The notes: generated by a model from the letters alone, not told the origin. DNA of 64,000 nucleotides from Paraphysomonas bandaiensis (GCA_965644295.1 CBFFRP010000433.1:355862-419861), one strand, 5' to 3'; positions 12,067 to 22,960 are shown, numbered from the stretch's first letter. A program made the numbers and translations.

Positions 12067-14349
12067 ATGTCGTTTTGTCCACCAGAAGCAGTGGAAACAC
12101 TGAAACATCATTCATCCTCTAATATCACAGATATGATATCATATGAAACTAATAAAGTGTTTAAGAAACCTGATGCATCAAAATACTTCATCACATCTGA
12201 CCAACGCCCTTGCCCAATCGAACCAATGCTACTGCACTATCGCCCCCTTATCACTGGAACACCCTGGACTAATGCTGAGAAAGAAAAGCTCAAGAAATTA
12301 GTACTGGAACAACAAGAAAAGAATCAGAACTCTATTAACTGGACTGAAATCGCAAATGGAATGAGAACTGTAAGTAGGAGAATACGATTGTCAATACAAA
12401 TAGTGATATTGATATAGAGCTCGAAGACTGCTAGAGAGTGCATGATGAAGTATAGGAACTCTATCGACCCATCTATAAACCATTCTGTGTGGAGTGCTGA
12501 AGAAGAACGAAAACTCCTTGAGACTGTAATTAAACACGACGAGCACAATTGGTGCTCGATAGCTGATGAACTTGGCACCAACCGAACACCCTTACAGTGC
12601 CTAAAGTACTATCAGGTGACCTCACAAGTAATATGCCACATTGAATTTCTTTTATTTCGTATAAGCAACACTATAATTATTTTGGTATGTATGATCTCTT
12701 GTCATATCTATTCATTGTAGCTACGATTAAATGCTAGCATATCGAAGAAGTCTGATTGGACAGATGAGGAAGACGCTGTTTTAGAACAGGCAGTTAAACT
12801 ATATGGTACGATAAGTCGATACTGGTGAAGACAAACATATAGATATATATTCGTTAATATAATATCATTCTGTTGATGTATATTGTGAGTGATTATAACA
12901 CATGTTTGTTAGGGGAAAATAATTGGCAGCATGTCGCGAATTGTCTACCTGGAAGAGCTTCAACTCAGTGTGCTATGAGGTATTGAGTAGCGATGAATTC
13001 GTATGTACTGTATATACTGTGCATAGGTTAATGTGTATATATTCTTACACTCTCTGTAATATTAGTATATATGAATGTCCAAATTTGGAGTTAATATATT
13101 TTCTCAGGTGGAGAACTGAGCAGCGGGGTGCTGTCAAACTGGGCCCATGGTCTGAAGATGAAGAGCGTCGACTTATTCTAGCAGTTCTGGCGTATGGAGA
13201 ACAGAAACTGTCTCCCCGCTGCAGTTCGCAAAATGCCGATGAAGAAGTTCGCCATCATACAAATAGTGAGAGCTCTAGTAATGCAGGTACGACATGCGTG
13301 TATCACAAGATATCAGAGTTCGACATGGGTAGCAAATCCTTGAAATGAATGTTTCTTACTACCCCTGCTCTTGTCACTTATGTATAGGTCATGATGACAC
13401 TAATGATGATACACAAAAAAGCCAAATGAGGTTTTTGTGGAAGAAAATTGCGCCCCTGGTGCCAGGAAGGTACGGCCATGGTGTACTGTTCATTCTGAAG
13501 GCAGTGTGATATTAATATTGCGCCTTCTTTCATATAGAGACCCAGTACAGTGTAGAGAGAAGTGGATGAATGTTCTTGACCCTTTTATAGACAGGGGACC
13601 ATTTAGGCCGGAAGAAGATGAGGTGGGTTGACATATTTAGGCTCTATTTACTGTGTGTAAATCCTGTGATGTGCGTTCAGGTCATAATCCGTGAGACTGC
13701 CGGCTTGGATTTTGCCCCTGGTGATGAGTTTGGTAGTTCTCTGAGTGGCTTTAAGTGGGCTAGACTTGCGAAGATGCTTCCAGGACGCACCGATAATAAG
13801 ATTTGGGTCCGTTGGAAAGAACTAAATGGTTGAAACTGTTGATGTTATATGAAGTCTTATGTATACTTGGATATATTATTGCAAAAGTGCCATGATTTGC
13901 TCTATATAACTACATGGCGGTTACATTTTTATTGCATTAGCTTAATCTCATTTTTAGGTAGAAAGAAATCCTCATTGTACCGAGAGCGGGCAAGAAAGCG
14001 CAAGACTATCACTCCTAGTATGCATGCAAGGTATAGAATGCTACTATTGTGGTTGTTGGAAATAAGTTTTCCGCAGTACATGTTTCTATGAGCATATCGT
14101 ATACATAGGCTGACATTTTTGTGCAGACGTACGAAAATTGGTAAAGCGAGAGTGGACGTTAGAGACTATGAAATGGTATTGACTGCGCCATTGCTGACGC
14201 ATGAGAATGAAAAAAATCAGAATAGTGTGGAAACCTCCGAAATGATGAACGTACCTTCAGACACAGAACACCACCACGACAGTGTAGTAGATTCTGAAGT
14301 GATGATAGATGAGCGTGATGCTGTAGAGCAACACCATGACGAAACGTAG
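12067..14349 (+). CDS. SNAPC4: Multi-Myb-repeat DNA-binding protein, SNAPC4-like
   Basis: SNAPC4 (SNAP190) carries the tandem Myb repeats of the SNAPc complex, which binds the proximal element of snRNA promoters. Ten exons join in frame: 12067-12369, 12427-12615, 12721-12805, 12913-12979, 13108-13286, 13388-13469, 13538-13622, 13681-13828, 13958-14030 and 14127-14349, giving 477 residues. Five Myb/SANT-like units start near residues 65 (PWTNAEKEKL), 121 (VWSAEEERKL), 175 (DWTDEEDAVL), 225 (PWSEDEERRL) and 325 (PFRPEEDE). Recognition-helix signatures include LPGRASTQCAMRW, VPGRDPVQCREKW and LPGRTDNKIWVRW. Repeat 4 is interrupted by about 45 Ser/Asn/Asp-rich residues between its first and second helices. 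The donor after 13828 (GTTGAA) is weak. The repeat number fits SNAPC4 better than three-repeat c-Myb; CDC5-like or other Myb factors are the alternatives. Confidence 0.75.
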
Positions 14350-15469
14350 AACACCAGCATTATCATGTAGATATTGGGGTAGAGAGATGCTGATTAATAT
14401 TTCGAGTATTCAGCTAGATTTGACGCTTATTGAAGTATATTTATGTAATCTGTCAATATTATTTCTCTGTAAGTTAACTTAGACAGGTATGTTCTGTGAA
14501 GAATATTGGACACGGTGATTTATGTTGTCATAAACTATCATATTTGTTAGAGTAATCCTTCATTCGGAACAGAAATACTAATACCAAACATTAAAACCAT
14601 GACGCAAATACGATGTAATTTTGTACAGCACTCAATTTTTAATGCACAACTTTCAGTTTGCGATACAGGCGACGATATTATATCACTCAATATAAGAAAT
14701 GCTGCAATATCTACAACGTTTTGTATGTTTTTCTCTGGTGCAGAACGTATACTTACCATTGTCATGAGGTTAATATAACACTATTCCATAAACATTATTC
14801 ACAGAAACATACATGATATGTAAATTTTCTTTGTGTTTATGGACATGTCTATTGTATTGTTCTCCAAATGAGCATATAATCACTCTCACTGTTAGATGTA
14901 ATCAGTACTGACAACAGAGTTTGCAGCAGTAATTGCTCCACCTATGCAGTGTATCACATACATCAAATAACATCTAATAATACTTCTAACGAACCCAATG
15001 GAGTATCTAACACTGGAACAGGACATTGTCCACTGCACTGGTCGTGGACAGCGTGCAATATGGGCACTCGATTGCTGTATATCGTACAACATCTGTTTAC
15101 GGTATACCTTAGAATACACTCGTAGTATATTGGCGAATTATAGAGATGCCAATCGTACATAAGGACGCGATATGATTGGATAAAAATCTGCGTACTTGTA
15201 CGATCGTAGTGGAATGAATCCCTTTGATCATCAGTGCAGTGTCAGTGAGGTGTGCTGTGTGATATGGCTGCACTGCTTGTAGATGCATCATACTATGAAG
15301 TATCCTTCATTACAACTCATTTCACATACTTGAACTCATCATTACCTCAATAAATCTTTCCAACCCAACAACATCTCTACATAAAGGGTTGGGTTCAGAA
15401 CACTGAGTAAGTGAATATCCTACCAACAAAAATGAACAAAATTCGTAAGATAAACGCATAGTTTGCATA
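14350..15469. other. Intergenic spacer, nothing recognised
   Basis: About 1.1 kb of AT-rich sequence between two genes on the same strand. The reverse-strand ORFs here are short, overlap one another and show no family features. No repeat or exact TACAGCAGTA motif was seen. Confidence 0.5.
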
Positions 15470-16993
15470 ATGACACTTGAGGGTTATAAACTGCCTACAA
15501 TATCCCCTTATCGTACTAAGAAATACCATAATCTTAAGAAAGAAGCAGAAGAAGATATCAAGTATATCCGTCATGCTGTTACTAAAATAATTAAAACAAA
15601 AAAAAGAAAGAAAAAGAATATATTTGGTGACTGTACGGTCGAGACGGATCACATGGATTTAAAGCATGATGAATGGGAAGTATGGGCCAGTAAACATAGC
15701 CGTACAATCAATAGTAAATTTACTACTAATGATATACGACAATTAAGGAAATGGTTTGTAAGTTTAGATGTTAATAAAAGTGGTGGTGTGGGAGTGGAGG
15801 AGTTACTTGATCCTCTATTGTCTGCAGGGATATTAAAATCTAAGATTGATGTAGATGTTCTGTTTAAGATGGCCGATACAGATGGGTCTGGTGAAATAGG
15901 TTTCCATGAGTTCCTGCATGCTCTAGAGGAGAATAAATTGTGTGATGCGACGAAGATATCATGTCTACAGAGGATTACAGAGTTATCAGATGAGGGTCTC
16001 TCTGCGGCTATGAAATTATCCATTGAACGTAGGAAACATATGATGACTACTGTAGTGGATGAAATGGCTCAACGACAGACAGAAATTGACTGTGCATATC
16101 TGCAACGAGAATTGAAGCGGTCATCAAATGACCCCAAGGCTGGAAGACGTATTGCCTTGCCGATGCTGGTACAGAAAAATCTTGCTTCCATGGTGGTCGA
16201 ACATCATGCGCAGAAGAGAGATGCCCATCTATATCTTACATCCTTGGAAAAGGTGATAGAGTCACAACGTGATTCAATTAAGGCTGACGACGTTGTATCG
16301 TCTACCAAAATAGAAAAGAGATACGGTGTATATGATGAAATCGCTCCAGATGATGAATTGGATACGGGGTATAGCGGGGGCGTAGCTGCTCGTCGTGAGT
16401 CTGTCACACGACTAAACGCTATTTCGAAAGACGTATATGGCAAAGGCACATACTCTATGCTTTGTAGGGGGGACTCGATTGATTATGAAGCCGAGTACAG
16501 TACCACATCCCTGTACGACGCGGTTGAGGTGGGCCAAACCCCATCCATGGTAGTGGTCCCGAAGCGAATAACCACAAAAAGTTTATCGAGAAAGATATCT
16601 CATTCGACAAGTATGAATACTATGGGGGAAAGCGATGGCATATGTCGTCAAGATTCTTACAGTTTTGATTATGATGACGGAAATAGTGAAGATGAAGGAG
16701 TGATCCATACTAATGGGCAAGTAGAAGATTCCGACAAAATTAGTGGCGTATCATCACGCTCTCCATTCACACAAAACAGTAAAACAAAAGTGAGACGTTT
16801 AAAGAGTAAGCAACTCTCACGTTCACCGAGTAAGGTCCTTCGAACACAGAACTCAGGCTCCATTCTAAAACTCAGGAAGCAGACAAGTATCAGCGACTAC
16901 CATCCACGTCAGAAGCTGAGCATCATTCGAATTATTCCGAAAACCGTTTTGCCAATAGAAGTTGATGATGAAGATCAAAAGCCATCATGTTGA
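15470..16993 (+). CDS. EF-hand calcium-binding protein, 3' end replaced by a retrotransposon
   Basis: Single-exon gene of 507 residues with a paired EF-hand. Loop 1 is DVNKSGGVGVEE and loop 2 is DTDGSGEIGFHE; both keep Asp at position 1, Asn/Asp at 3, Ser at 5, Gly at 6 and Glu at 12, so calcium binding is plausible. The pair sits at residues ~90-160, after a Lys-rich segment (KTKKRKKKN, residues ~44-52). The C-terminal half is Ser/Lys/Arg-rich with RRLKSKQLSRSPSK-type basic patches. The copia LTR starts at 16988 inside the coding sequence: the last sense codon (TGT, Cys) and stop (TGA) come from the LTR. Without the insertion the frame would run ten more codons into the sequence now at 22508. 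The EF-hand core is untouched. The protein could be a calcium sensor or kinase regulator; the family is not identified. Confidence 0.85.
   Translation: MTLEGYKLPTISPYRTKKYHNLKKEAEEDIKYIRHAVTKIIKTKKRKKKNIFGDCTVETDHMDLKHDEWEVWASKHSRTINSKFTTNDIRQLRKWFVSLDVNKSGGVGVEELLDPLLSAGILKSKIDVDVLFKMADTDGSGEIGFHEFLHALEENKLCDATKISCLQRITELSDEGLSAAMKLSIERRKHMMTTVVDEMAQRQTEIDCAYLQRELKRSSNDPKAGRRIALPMLVQKNLASMVVEHHAQKRDAHLYLTSLEKVIESQRDSIKADDVVSSTKIEKRYGVYDEIAPDDELDTGYSGGVAARRESVTRLNAISKDVYGKGTYSMLCRGDSIDYEAEYSTTSLYDAVEVGQTPSMVVVPKRITTKSLSRKISHSTSMNTMGESDGICRQDSYSFDYDDGNSEDEGVIHTNGQVEDSDKISGVSSRSPFTQNSKTKVRRLKSKQLSRSPSKVLRTQNSGSILKLRKQTSISDYHPRQKLSIIRIIPKTVLPIEVDDEDQKPSC
16983..16987. repeat. Target-site duplication CATCA (left)
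   Basis: The five bases preceding the 5' LTR, repeated at 22503-22507 after the 3' LTR. This is the usual copia duplication length and fixes the insertion point. Confidence 0.93.
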
Positions 16994-17307
16994 GTTTTGC
17001 TGTTTGTGAGCAATTAAAAGCTGTAGTTTCCAAGATATTAGAATTATATCCGTTACTCAAAGAATACAGTAGTAGCTAGCTGTAGTATGAGAACCAATAA
17101 TATGATAGCCATTGTAGTGATAAAACTGAAATATACTGACTGTACAAGATAGTGACGATGTAAGATCGTACTAGAAATGGTTGGTGTAGTAGAGATAGAA
17201 AGAGTTGGTGAACGTCAATGAATGAAGTATGGTATCTCTCATAATTATATAATATTCCATATAAGTGTTAACGAAGGTCTTATTACTAAAAATGTCTATT
17301 TCTAACA
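16988..17307 (+). repeat. 5' LTR of element 1
   Basis: 320 bp, starting TGTTGAG and ending TCTAACA. It matches 22183-22502 with no difference seen by eye. The gag ATG (17292) lies inside the LTR, as in yeast Ty1. Its first bases supply the last sense codon and stop of the host EF-hand gene. Confidence 0.97.
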
Positions 17308-20300
17308 TGGTAGCGGATGGTAGTTCGGAGTGGAAACTTCTTCCCAAATTTGATCAGTTCGGTGTAGTGAATTGGTCAAAGAATCTGAAAGTGTGGTTGA
17401 TGAGGAAGAACAGGAACCATCTGGGTCTAGAGGACCGTCCAGTAAGACCAGCAAATAATGCGCCAGTGACAGTCCGAAATAAGTACAAGGAGGATCTGGA
17501 CAAGTGGCTGGAGAGGAAAGACACGTGCATCAGTTCGATATTTGAAGCTGTTCAACCAGTCGCTGAAGCCCTTGAGATCGTGGATCAGTACTTCCGGGAA
17601 AAGGATATGCTCCCGCAGGACCATCCTGATAAAGAGCAGTTAGCGAGTGAACTCATCTCTAGGTTAATTGTTCGGTTTCGAGGGGAAATCCAATATGAAT
17701 TAGTTGAATTGAATAAGAAGTTTGCAGGATTCAAAATTCTACCGGGGGAACTCGTGTGCGCAGCAATCGATCGACTAAACGGCATCTGTCAAAAAATGTC
17801 CGAGTTGGGGGAACCACCCACTGACATCGCTAAAAAAACGAAGTTACAGACTGCCCTCGAAACACGAAGCGATTTGGAGCAATTGTACACCAATCTCTAC
17901 CTACAAGGTGACATAACCTTTATTGATATGATCACCATATGCAGGAGATACGATCAGGCAAAAGGTGTCCCGAAAGAAGGCACCGACGAAGTAAACATGA
18001 ATTCCACTGCTGATGAAAATGAGGTGTGCAGCTATCCCAAATGTGGCAAACGGGGTCACTCACAGAAATCGTGCTGGAAGAAGAAGAGAGATCTTAAGAT
18101 TGCGAAATTAAGAAGGCAGGGAAAGAGTCGTGTTGCTAGGAATCGATCTGAGAGTCGCAGAGACAACAACGAGAAGAAAAAATCAGATGGCTGTTATGTA
18201 TGTGGAGACACCAGACATCGTGCGTATAAGTGCAAATTTCGTGCTCAAGTACGTAGTGACTCTGCCCAAGGAGACAAAAACCGGCCATTTTTGGACGAAA
18301 AGCCTGCAAAACGCACAGATTGGAATCGTTTTTTGCGGAGAGAGGAGCAAGAGGAAGATTCGGACTCTGTGAATATGATTATGTATGAGGAACCGCAAGA
18401 TGATTCATGTGTCTCTGAAGAGGTGCTACACACTTCCGATGAACCCGTGTATTTAGACAGCTGTGCCTCTAATAAACTGTTCATTGTTAAGGACAGAAAT
18501 TTCCTTCATACGGTCAAGAAGGAGGATGGAGATATACAGACAACCAGAGCTGGATCCAGTTTACACTATGAGGAAACTGGAGGCTTTGGCGATTGGACTG
18601 ATATCAAGATCTGCCCTGGATCAGTCAAGAATATCTGCTCTGGAGGAATACTCCGTTCTCACGGGTATGGATTGCAGTTGTTGAACAACCCCACTGTTGT
18701 GCAACTTGATACTGGGGAGACTGTATTGGAGGCAACCTACTCAAGCAACGGAATGCCTTATGTAAACTTACAGGAAATACTTGATCTTCCAAATTTGACA
18801 ATGCTGGAGGAAGTATATTTGTCCGACAAGGTGCATGAAGATCCGTTAGAGATGTTACACAAGCGCTGTGGACACGTCAGCAAACATAAGCTGATTGAAG
18901 CGTTTAAACACAGACTTTTTACCGGGAGCGGATTAACCCGACGACATCTCAGCAAGAAGAGTTTACGAAAAATGAAAGGTATTTGTAAAGCTTGCGCAAA
19001 ATCAAAGATGACAAGGAAATCATTCACCGCAAAGAGAGATGACGAACTGCAAGCTACAGAGTTCCTTGAGAAGGTTTCTGTGGACATTGCTGTATATTTC
19101 AATTGCCCATCCAGACAAGGATATAAATATGTTCTGACATTATCAGATATAGACACCAAGGAGTTTTGGGAATATCCGTTGGAGACACGGTCTGCGAATG
19201 AGGTGTTGAGTTGCGTGAAGGACTGGGTTGAGCGTAAACTCCCTACATATCCCGGTTCACACCGGTTGATACAGTACCATTCGGATGGGGGGGCTGAGTT
19301 GATCGACAAGTCCATTCAGCAATACTTAATGAGCAAGTTTGGAACTAGCATCACTTGGAGCTCCACAGACAGCCCTGAGATGAATGGTGTATCTGAGCGT
19401 AGGAATCGAACATTGGGAGAAATGACTCTGGCTCTGTTAATGGACTCAGGATTACCCGTAATTTTTTGGTGGGATGCTTATGTATATGCATGCATGATCG
19501 TTCGACGAATGCCTACACGTACATATCGAGGTTGGATGTCTCCAATGGAGTGCGTCCCAGGAGGTTCAGTCCCTGACTTATCGAGATTTCGACGCTGGGG
19601 GTGCAAGGCTTATGTGCTTATTCCCAAAGGTGATCGTCGAAAGGACTGGCAGGAGAAGTCGCAGACTGGGTATTTCATAGGTCTATCCAATACGAAAAAG
19701 GGATCCCGTGTGTGGCTTGGTGACAAAGAAGTCGTATCAGTACATGTTCTGTATGATGAAAGTATACCTCCAAGAGATAAGGAGTACTATGCAGAGCTTG
19801 AAGAGGCCTTAGTCAAAACTGACCCATTAGATCGATCAGTTGAAGAGTTTAAACATCTGATTGGTTCGTATCATGTGGACGACGGGTTTCTCTTCAAGAC
19901 TACGAGAGTTGTGGTGCGAAAAGGACTAATTGTGGCGTTTAGGGCGCTAGTAACTGCTGGGAAAGAGCAGATAGAAGAAAAAGTCCCTATTCACGTACGT
20001 GATATTGCCGAGTTGACTGGTGACTATAACCGCAGGCTGTACTCAAAACCTCGTTCTTGTGACGACAAGAGAGGTGGATCGTCATCTACGCCGGCTTCGG
20101 GTGACACGCCCAATAAGTCTACGGCGGATGAGATTTCAGGGAAGAGAATGTCCCTTCGTACTTTGCCGGAGAGTAGTGCGGGTGCTGTACCGAGTGGGGT
20201 CAGCGCGAATCGTGTCTTTGAGAATGTACCTTCTTGTGTGCCCAGTGAGAATAGTGGTACTGTACATGCTGAGTCAAGGGAGACCAGTGGTAAACGTACG

Positions 20301-22055
20301 CGAACCCGAAGGGTGTTGACTAATGTGTCCACCCTGGGTGAGGTAAACCTTCTCCATGACGAAGAGATTGTTAACTTGTGTGATGAGAGTGATTGCGCAC
20401 TTATGTCTAACTCGTCTACTTATAGAGAGCCTGAGACGTATGAAGAGTCATTGACATGTCCTGAAGCTTCAAATTGGAAGGAAGCTAGACGATTAGAACG
20501 GAATGCATTATTCAAGCGGGAAGTGTTTAATGTCGTTGAGACGCCACCTGGTGTTAGACCTCTAAAGTCCAGATATGTGTTCAAACGAAAATACAATAAA
20601 GATGGATCAATAAAAAAGCATAAAGCTCGTCTGGTCGCTCTGGGATATGGTCAAAGGACAGGTATAGACGTCGAAAATACATTTGCTCCTGTGGTGAAAT
20701 CGATTACGGTTAGACTAATCATTGCCCTTGCTTTCATGTTTAGCATGCACATTCATCAACTTGACGTGTCGAATGCATTCTGTTATGCTAAAATCGAAGG
20801 AGACGTGTACATGGACCCTCCTCCCGATTTTCAGTTGCCACCAGGACACTGTTTCAAACTATATCGCTCACTATATGGCCTTCGGAGTTCTCCACGTTCA
20901 TGGTGGAAGACCATACATGGATTTATAAAGTCTTTGGGATTCAAACCCTGCATTTTAGAACCATGTCTATATTATATGATGTACAAAGGTCATCGTGTGT
21001 ACTTAACCATATACGTTGATGATATAGTAATCGCTTGTGCGGATCTGACTATTTTGACAGAAATCAAGAAACGGTTTTGTGAAAGATTTGACATGTCAGA
21101 CATGGGGGAATTAGAGCATTTTCTCAACGTTCGAGTTACAAGGACCAAGAATTATATTCAACTTGACCAATCGACATACGCTGAAAAAATTCTCACCAAA
21201 TATGCAGCATTCCTTGGACATTCAAACAAAGTTCGCAAATCCCCACTACCTGTAGATGCCATGGACAGGATTAATTGCACTGATAGTGAGAACTCATCTC
21301 AGGAGGAAGAGGGAGTCGACAATTATCCCTATCGTAGCTTACTAGGTGCCATGCTATATCTATCAATGAATACGCGTCCAGATATTTCGTATGCTGTTGG
21401 CCTATTGTCACGATATGCTTCGAAACCAACAAAGGCTACATGCAAGTTGATGACTTATTTGTTACAATACATCAGGGGTACTGTGCGGAAAGGTATTCGG
21501 TTCAGTGGTAAGAGCTTTGACATGCATATTTTCACAGATGCTGACTGGGCAGGCGATACTGTGTCACGAAGGTCGACAACTGGATACATTGTGTTTGCAG
21601 CAGGTGGACCACTCACCTGGCAATCAATCTTACAAATTACTGTGTCTACGTCTTCAATGCAGAGTGAATACCAAGCTATGTACGCTGGCATGCAAGAACT
21701 GGTGTGGCTTCGGGGGGTGTTGGCCGAATTGGGACTTCGACTGTACGAACCCACTCCATTCTTTTTAGATAGCCAGAGTGCTCGTGATCTAGCATTAAAT
21801 CCAGTGTTCCACAAAAGATCAAAACACATTGAAATCAAATACCACTGGGTGCGTGAACATGTAGATCCAGAAGGACGTTTTAACACTGCGATATTGTATC
21901 ACGTTGGAACTGATAACCAGACTGCAGACATATTTACGAAATCTTTGTGTGGCGTTATATACGAGAAGCATAGAAAGAGATGTCTAGGAGAAGATCAGAA
22001 GTCATCTGTGGATGTCATCAGAGAGAATTCATACAAACGAAACAGAGGCTCATAA
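17292..22055 (+). CDS. Copia gag-pol polyprotein (element 1)
   Basis: One open frame of 1587 residues from the LTR-encoded ATG; an upstream GTG extension is not needed. In order: an N-terminal gag region; zinc knuckle 1 (CSYPKCGKRGHSQKSC, unusual C-X4-C spacing) and knuckle 2 (CYVCGDTRHRAYKC, canonical CCHC); a protease site with DSC instead of the usual DSG/DTG (LDSCAS); the integrase HHCC finger (LHKRCGH...CKAC) and DDE core (SVDIAVY, HSDGGAE, MNGVSERRN); reverse transcriptase with YVDD (IYVDDIVIA); RNase H with TDADWAGD, SEYQAMY and DSQSARD. The protein copies the element's RNA and integrates the DNA product. No frameshift separates gag and pol, so the amount of Gag relative to Pol must be set some other way. 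Looks intact. Confidence 0.96.
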   Translation: MSISNMVADGSSEWKLLPKFDQFGVVNWSKNLKVWLMRKNRNHLGLEDRPVRPANNAPVTVRNKYKEDLDKWLERKDTCISSIFEAVQPVAEALEIVDQYFREKDMLPQDHPDKEQLASELISRLIVRFRGEIQYELVELNKKFAGFKILPGELVCAAIDRLNGICQKMSELGEPPTDIAKKTKLQTALETRSDLEQLYTNLYLQGDITFIDMITICRRYDQAKGVPKEGTDEVNMNSTADENEVCSYPKCGKRGHSQKSCWKKKRDLKIAKLRRQGKSRVARNRSESRRDNNEKKKSDGCYVCGDTRHRAYKCKFRAQVRSDSAQGDKNRPFLDEKPAKRTDWNRFLRREEQEEDSDSVNMIMYEEPQDDSCVSEEVLHTSDEPVYLDSCASNKLFIVKDRNFLHTVKKEDGDIQTTRAGSSLHYEETGGFGDWTDIKICPGSVKNICSGGILRSHGYGLQLLNNPTVVQLDTGETVLEATYSSNGMPYVNLQEILDLPNLTMLEEVYLSDKVHEDPLEMLHKRCGHVSKHKLIEAFKHRLFTGSGLTRRHLSKKSLRKMKGICKACAKSKMTRKSFTAKRDDELQATEFLEKVSVDIAVYFNCPSRQGYKYVLTLSDIDTKEFWEYPLETRSANEVLSCVKDWVERKLPTYPGSHRLIQYHSDGGAELIDKSIQQYLMSKFGTSITWSSTDSPEMNGVSERRNRTLGEMTLALLMDSGLPVIFWWDAYVYACMIVRRMPTRTYRGWMSPMECVPGGSVPDLSRFRRWGCKAYVLIPKGDRRKDWQEKSQTGYFIGLSNTKKGSRVWLGDKEVVSVHVLYDESIPPRDKEYYAELEEALVKTDPLDRSVEEFKHLIGSYHVDDGFLFKTTRVVVRKGLIVAFRALVTAGKEQIEEKVPIHVRDIAELTGDYNRRLYSKPRSCDDKRGGSSSTPASGDTPNKSTADEISGKRMSLRTLPESSAGAVPSGVSANRVFENVPSCVPSENSGTVHAESRETSGKRTRTRRVLTNVSTLGEVNLLHDEEIVNLCDESDCALMSNSSTYREPETYEESLTCPEASNWKEARRLERNALFKREVFNVVETPPGVRPLKSRYVFKRKYNKDGSIKKHKARLVALGYGQRTGIDVENTFAPVVKSITVRLIIALAFMFSMHIHQLDVSNAFCYAKIEGDVYMDPPPDFQLPPGHCFKLYRSLYGLRSSPRSWWKTIHGFIKSLGFKPCILEPCLYYMMYKGHRVYLTIYVDDIVIACADLTILTEIKKRFCERFDMSDMGELEHFLNVRVTRTKNYIQLDQSTYAEKILTKYAAFLGHSNKVRKSPLPVDAMDRINCTDSENSSQEEEGVDNYPYRSLLGAMLYLSMNTRPDISYAVGLLSRYASKPTKATCKLMTYLLQYIRGTVRKGIRFSGKSFDMHIFTDADWAGDTVSRRSTTGYIVFAAGGPLTWQSILQITVSTSSMQSEYQAMYAGMQELVWLRGVLAELGLRLYEPTPFFLDSQSARDLALNPVFHKRSKHIEIKYHWVREHVDPEGRFNTAILYHVGTDNQTADIFTKSLCGVIYEKHRKRCLGEDQKSSVDVIRENSYKRNRGS
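17308..17316 (+). other. Primer-binding site of element 1
   Basis: TGGTAGCGG immediately follows the 5' LTR. It begins with TGG, the complement of a tRNA CCA end, and shares TGGTAGCG with the initiator-Met tRNA primer site of yeast Ty1. Element 2 has the same TGGTAGCG. The primer is probably initiator tRNA-Met. Confidence 0.8.
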
Positions 22056-22170
22056 ACGTGTTGTCTACGGAGAGGCTAGCTGAAACGTCGGAGCCATACG
22101 TCCACCGGTTTGTCCTATACGGTTTCGGTGGTTGCGTATCCGTCAGTTATGCCATGTTTTACAGCTTTGA

Positions 22171-22182
22171 ATTGAGAGGGAG
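22171..22182 (+). other. Polypurine tract of element 1
   Basis: The purine-rich run GAGAGGGAG (22174-22182) abuts the 3' LTR and should prime plus-strand DNA synthesis. A similar GAGTGGGAG occupies the equivalent place in element 2. Confidence 0.85.
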
Positions 22183-22502
22183 TGTTGAGTTTTGCTGTTT
22201 GTGAGCAATTAAAAGCTGTAGTTTCCAAGATATTAGAATTATATCCGTTACTCAAAGAATACAGTAGTAGCTAGCTGTAGTATGAGAACCAATAATATGA
22301 TAGCCATTGTAGTGATAAAACTGAAATATACTGACTGTACAAGATAGTGACGATGTAAGATCGTACTAGAAATGGTTGGTGTAGTAGAGATAGAAAGAGT
22401 TGGTGAACGTCAATGAATGAAGTATGGTATCTCTCATAATTATATAATATTCCATATAAGTGTTAACGAAGGTCTTATTACTAAAAATGTCTATTTCTAA
22501 CA
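22183..22502 (+). repeat. 3' LTR of element 1
   Basis: 320 bp, apparently identical to 16988-17307. It is followed by the CATCA duplication and then by the displaced end of the EF-hand reading frame. Confidence 0.97.
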
Positions 22503-22960
22503 CATCATTCGACCGAATTGTTAATTATCGATATTTTTAAAGCGCATACGCAGTGTGTTTCAAATATGGAAACATATTTCCGATTTAAGTGGCACTATTT
22601 GTATTTCATGTGTGTATGTTGATATCCCAACGCAGAGTGCATCATTCGTGTTTGTATGTTTGTTTCAGAGTTATTTAAGGAAATATGTAAATACAGTCGT
22701 AATAATCTGGCATAATTAGCAGATTAATTGAAATATAGCAACTTTAAAGCGCATATTTTCTCAATTGATTTAGATACTGTAGGGGAATTCTGGAAAGAAC
22801 ACTATACACTGAAGAGCGTTTCATTCCTAAATACTATCGAATACGAAAAATATTGGACATATCAGTTGTAGCTGTTACTGTTCCCCGTTTCGCAAATCAA
22901 TGTTGTGTCATATGATCAGGATGAATACTTTATCCTTCAAATGCTATAAATGAAAAAGTG
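22503..22960. other. Spacer holding the displaced 3' end of the EF-hand gene
   Basis: Starts with the right copy of the CATCA duplication. The next ten codons and a TAA (about 22508-22540) continue the EF-hand frame once the element is ignored. The remaining ~420 bp before the DPH6 stop is AT-rich and shows nothing else recognisable. Confidence 0.7.

Larger units (their letters stand above)
16988..22502 (+). mobile_element. Intact Ty1/copia LTR retrotransposon (element 1)
   Basis: A 5515-bp element with two 320-bp LTRs that look identical, TG...CA termini, a primer-binding site directly after the 5' LTR, a purine tract directly before the 3' LTR, and one uninterrupted gag-pol frame. It is flanked by a 5-bp target duplication, CATCA, at 16983-16987 and 22503-22507. 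Domain order is gag, zinc knuckles, protease, integrase, reverse transcriptase, RNase H, which defines copia (Pseudoviridae) type. Identical LTRs and an open frame imply a recent, possibly active copy. It lies inside the 3' end of the EF-hand gene in the same orientation. Confidence 0.97.
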
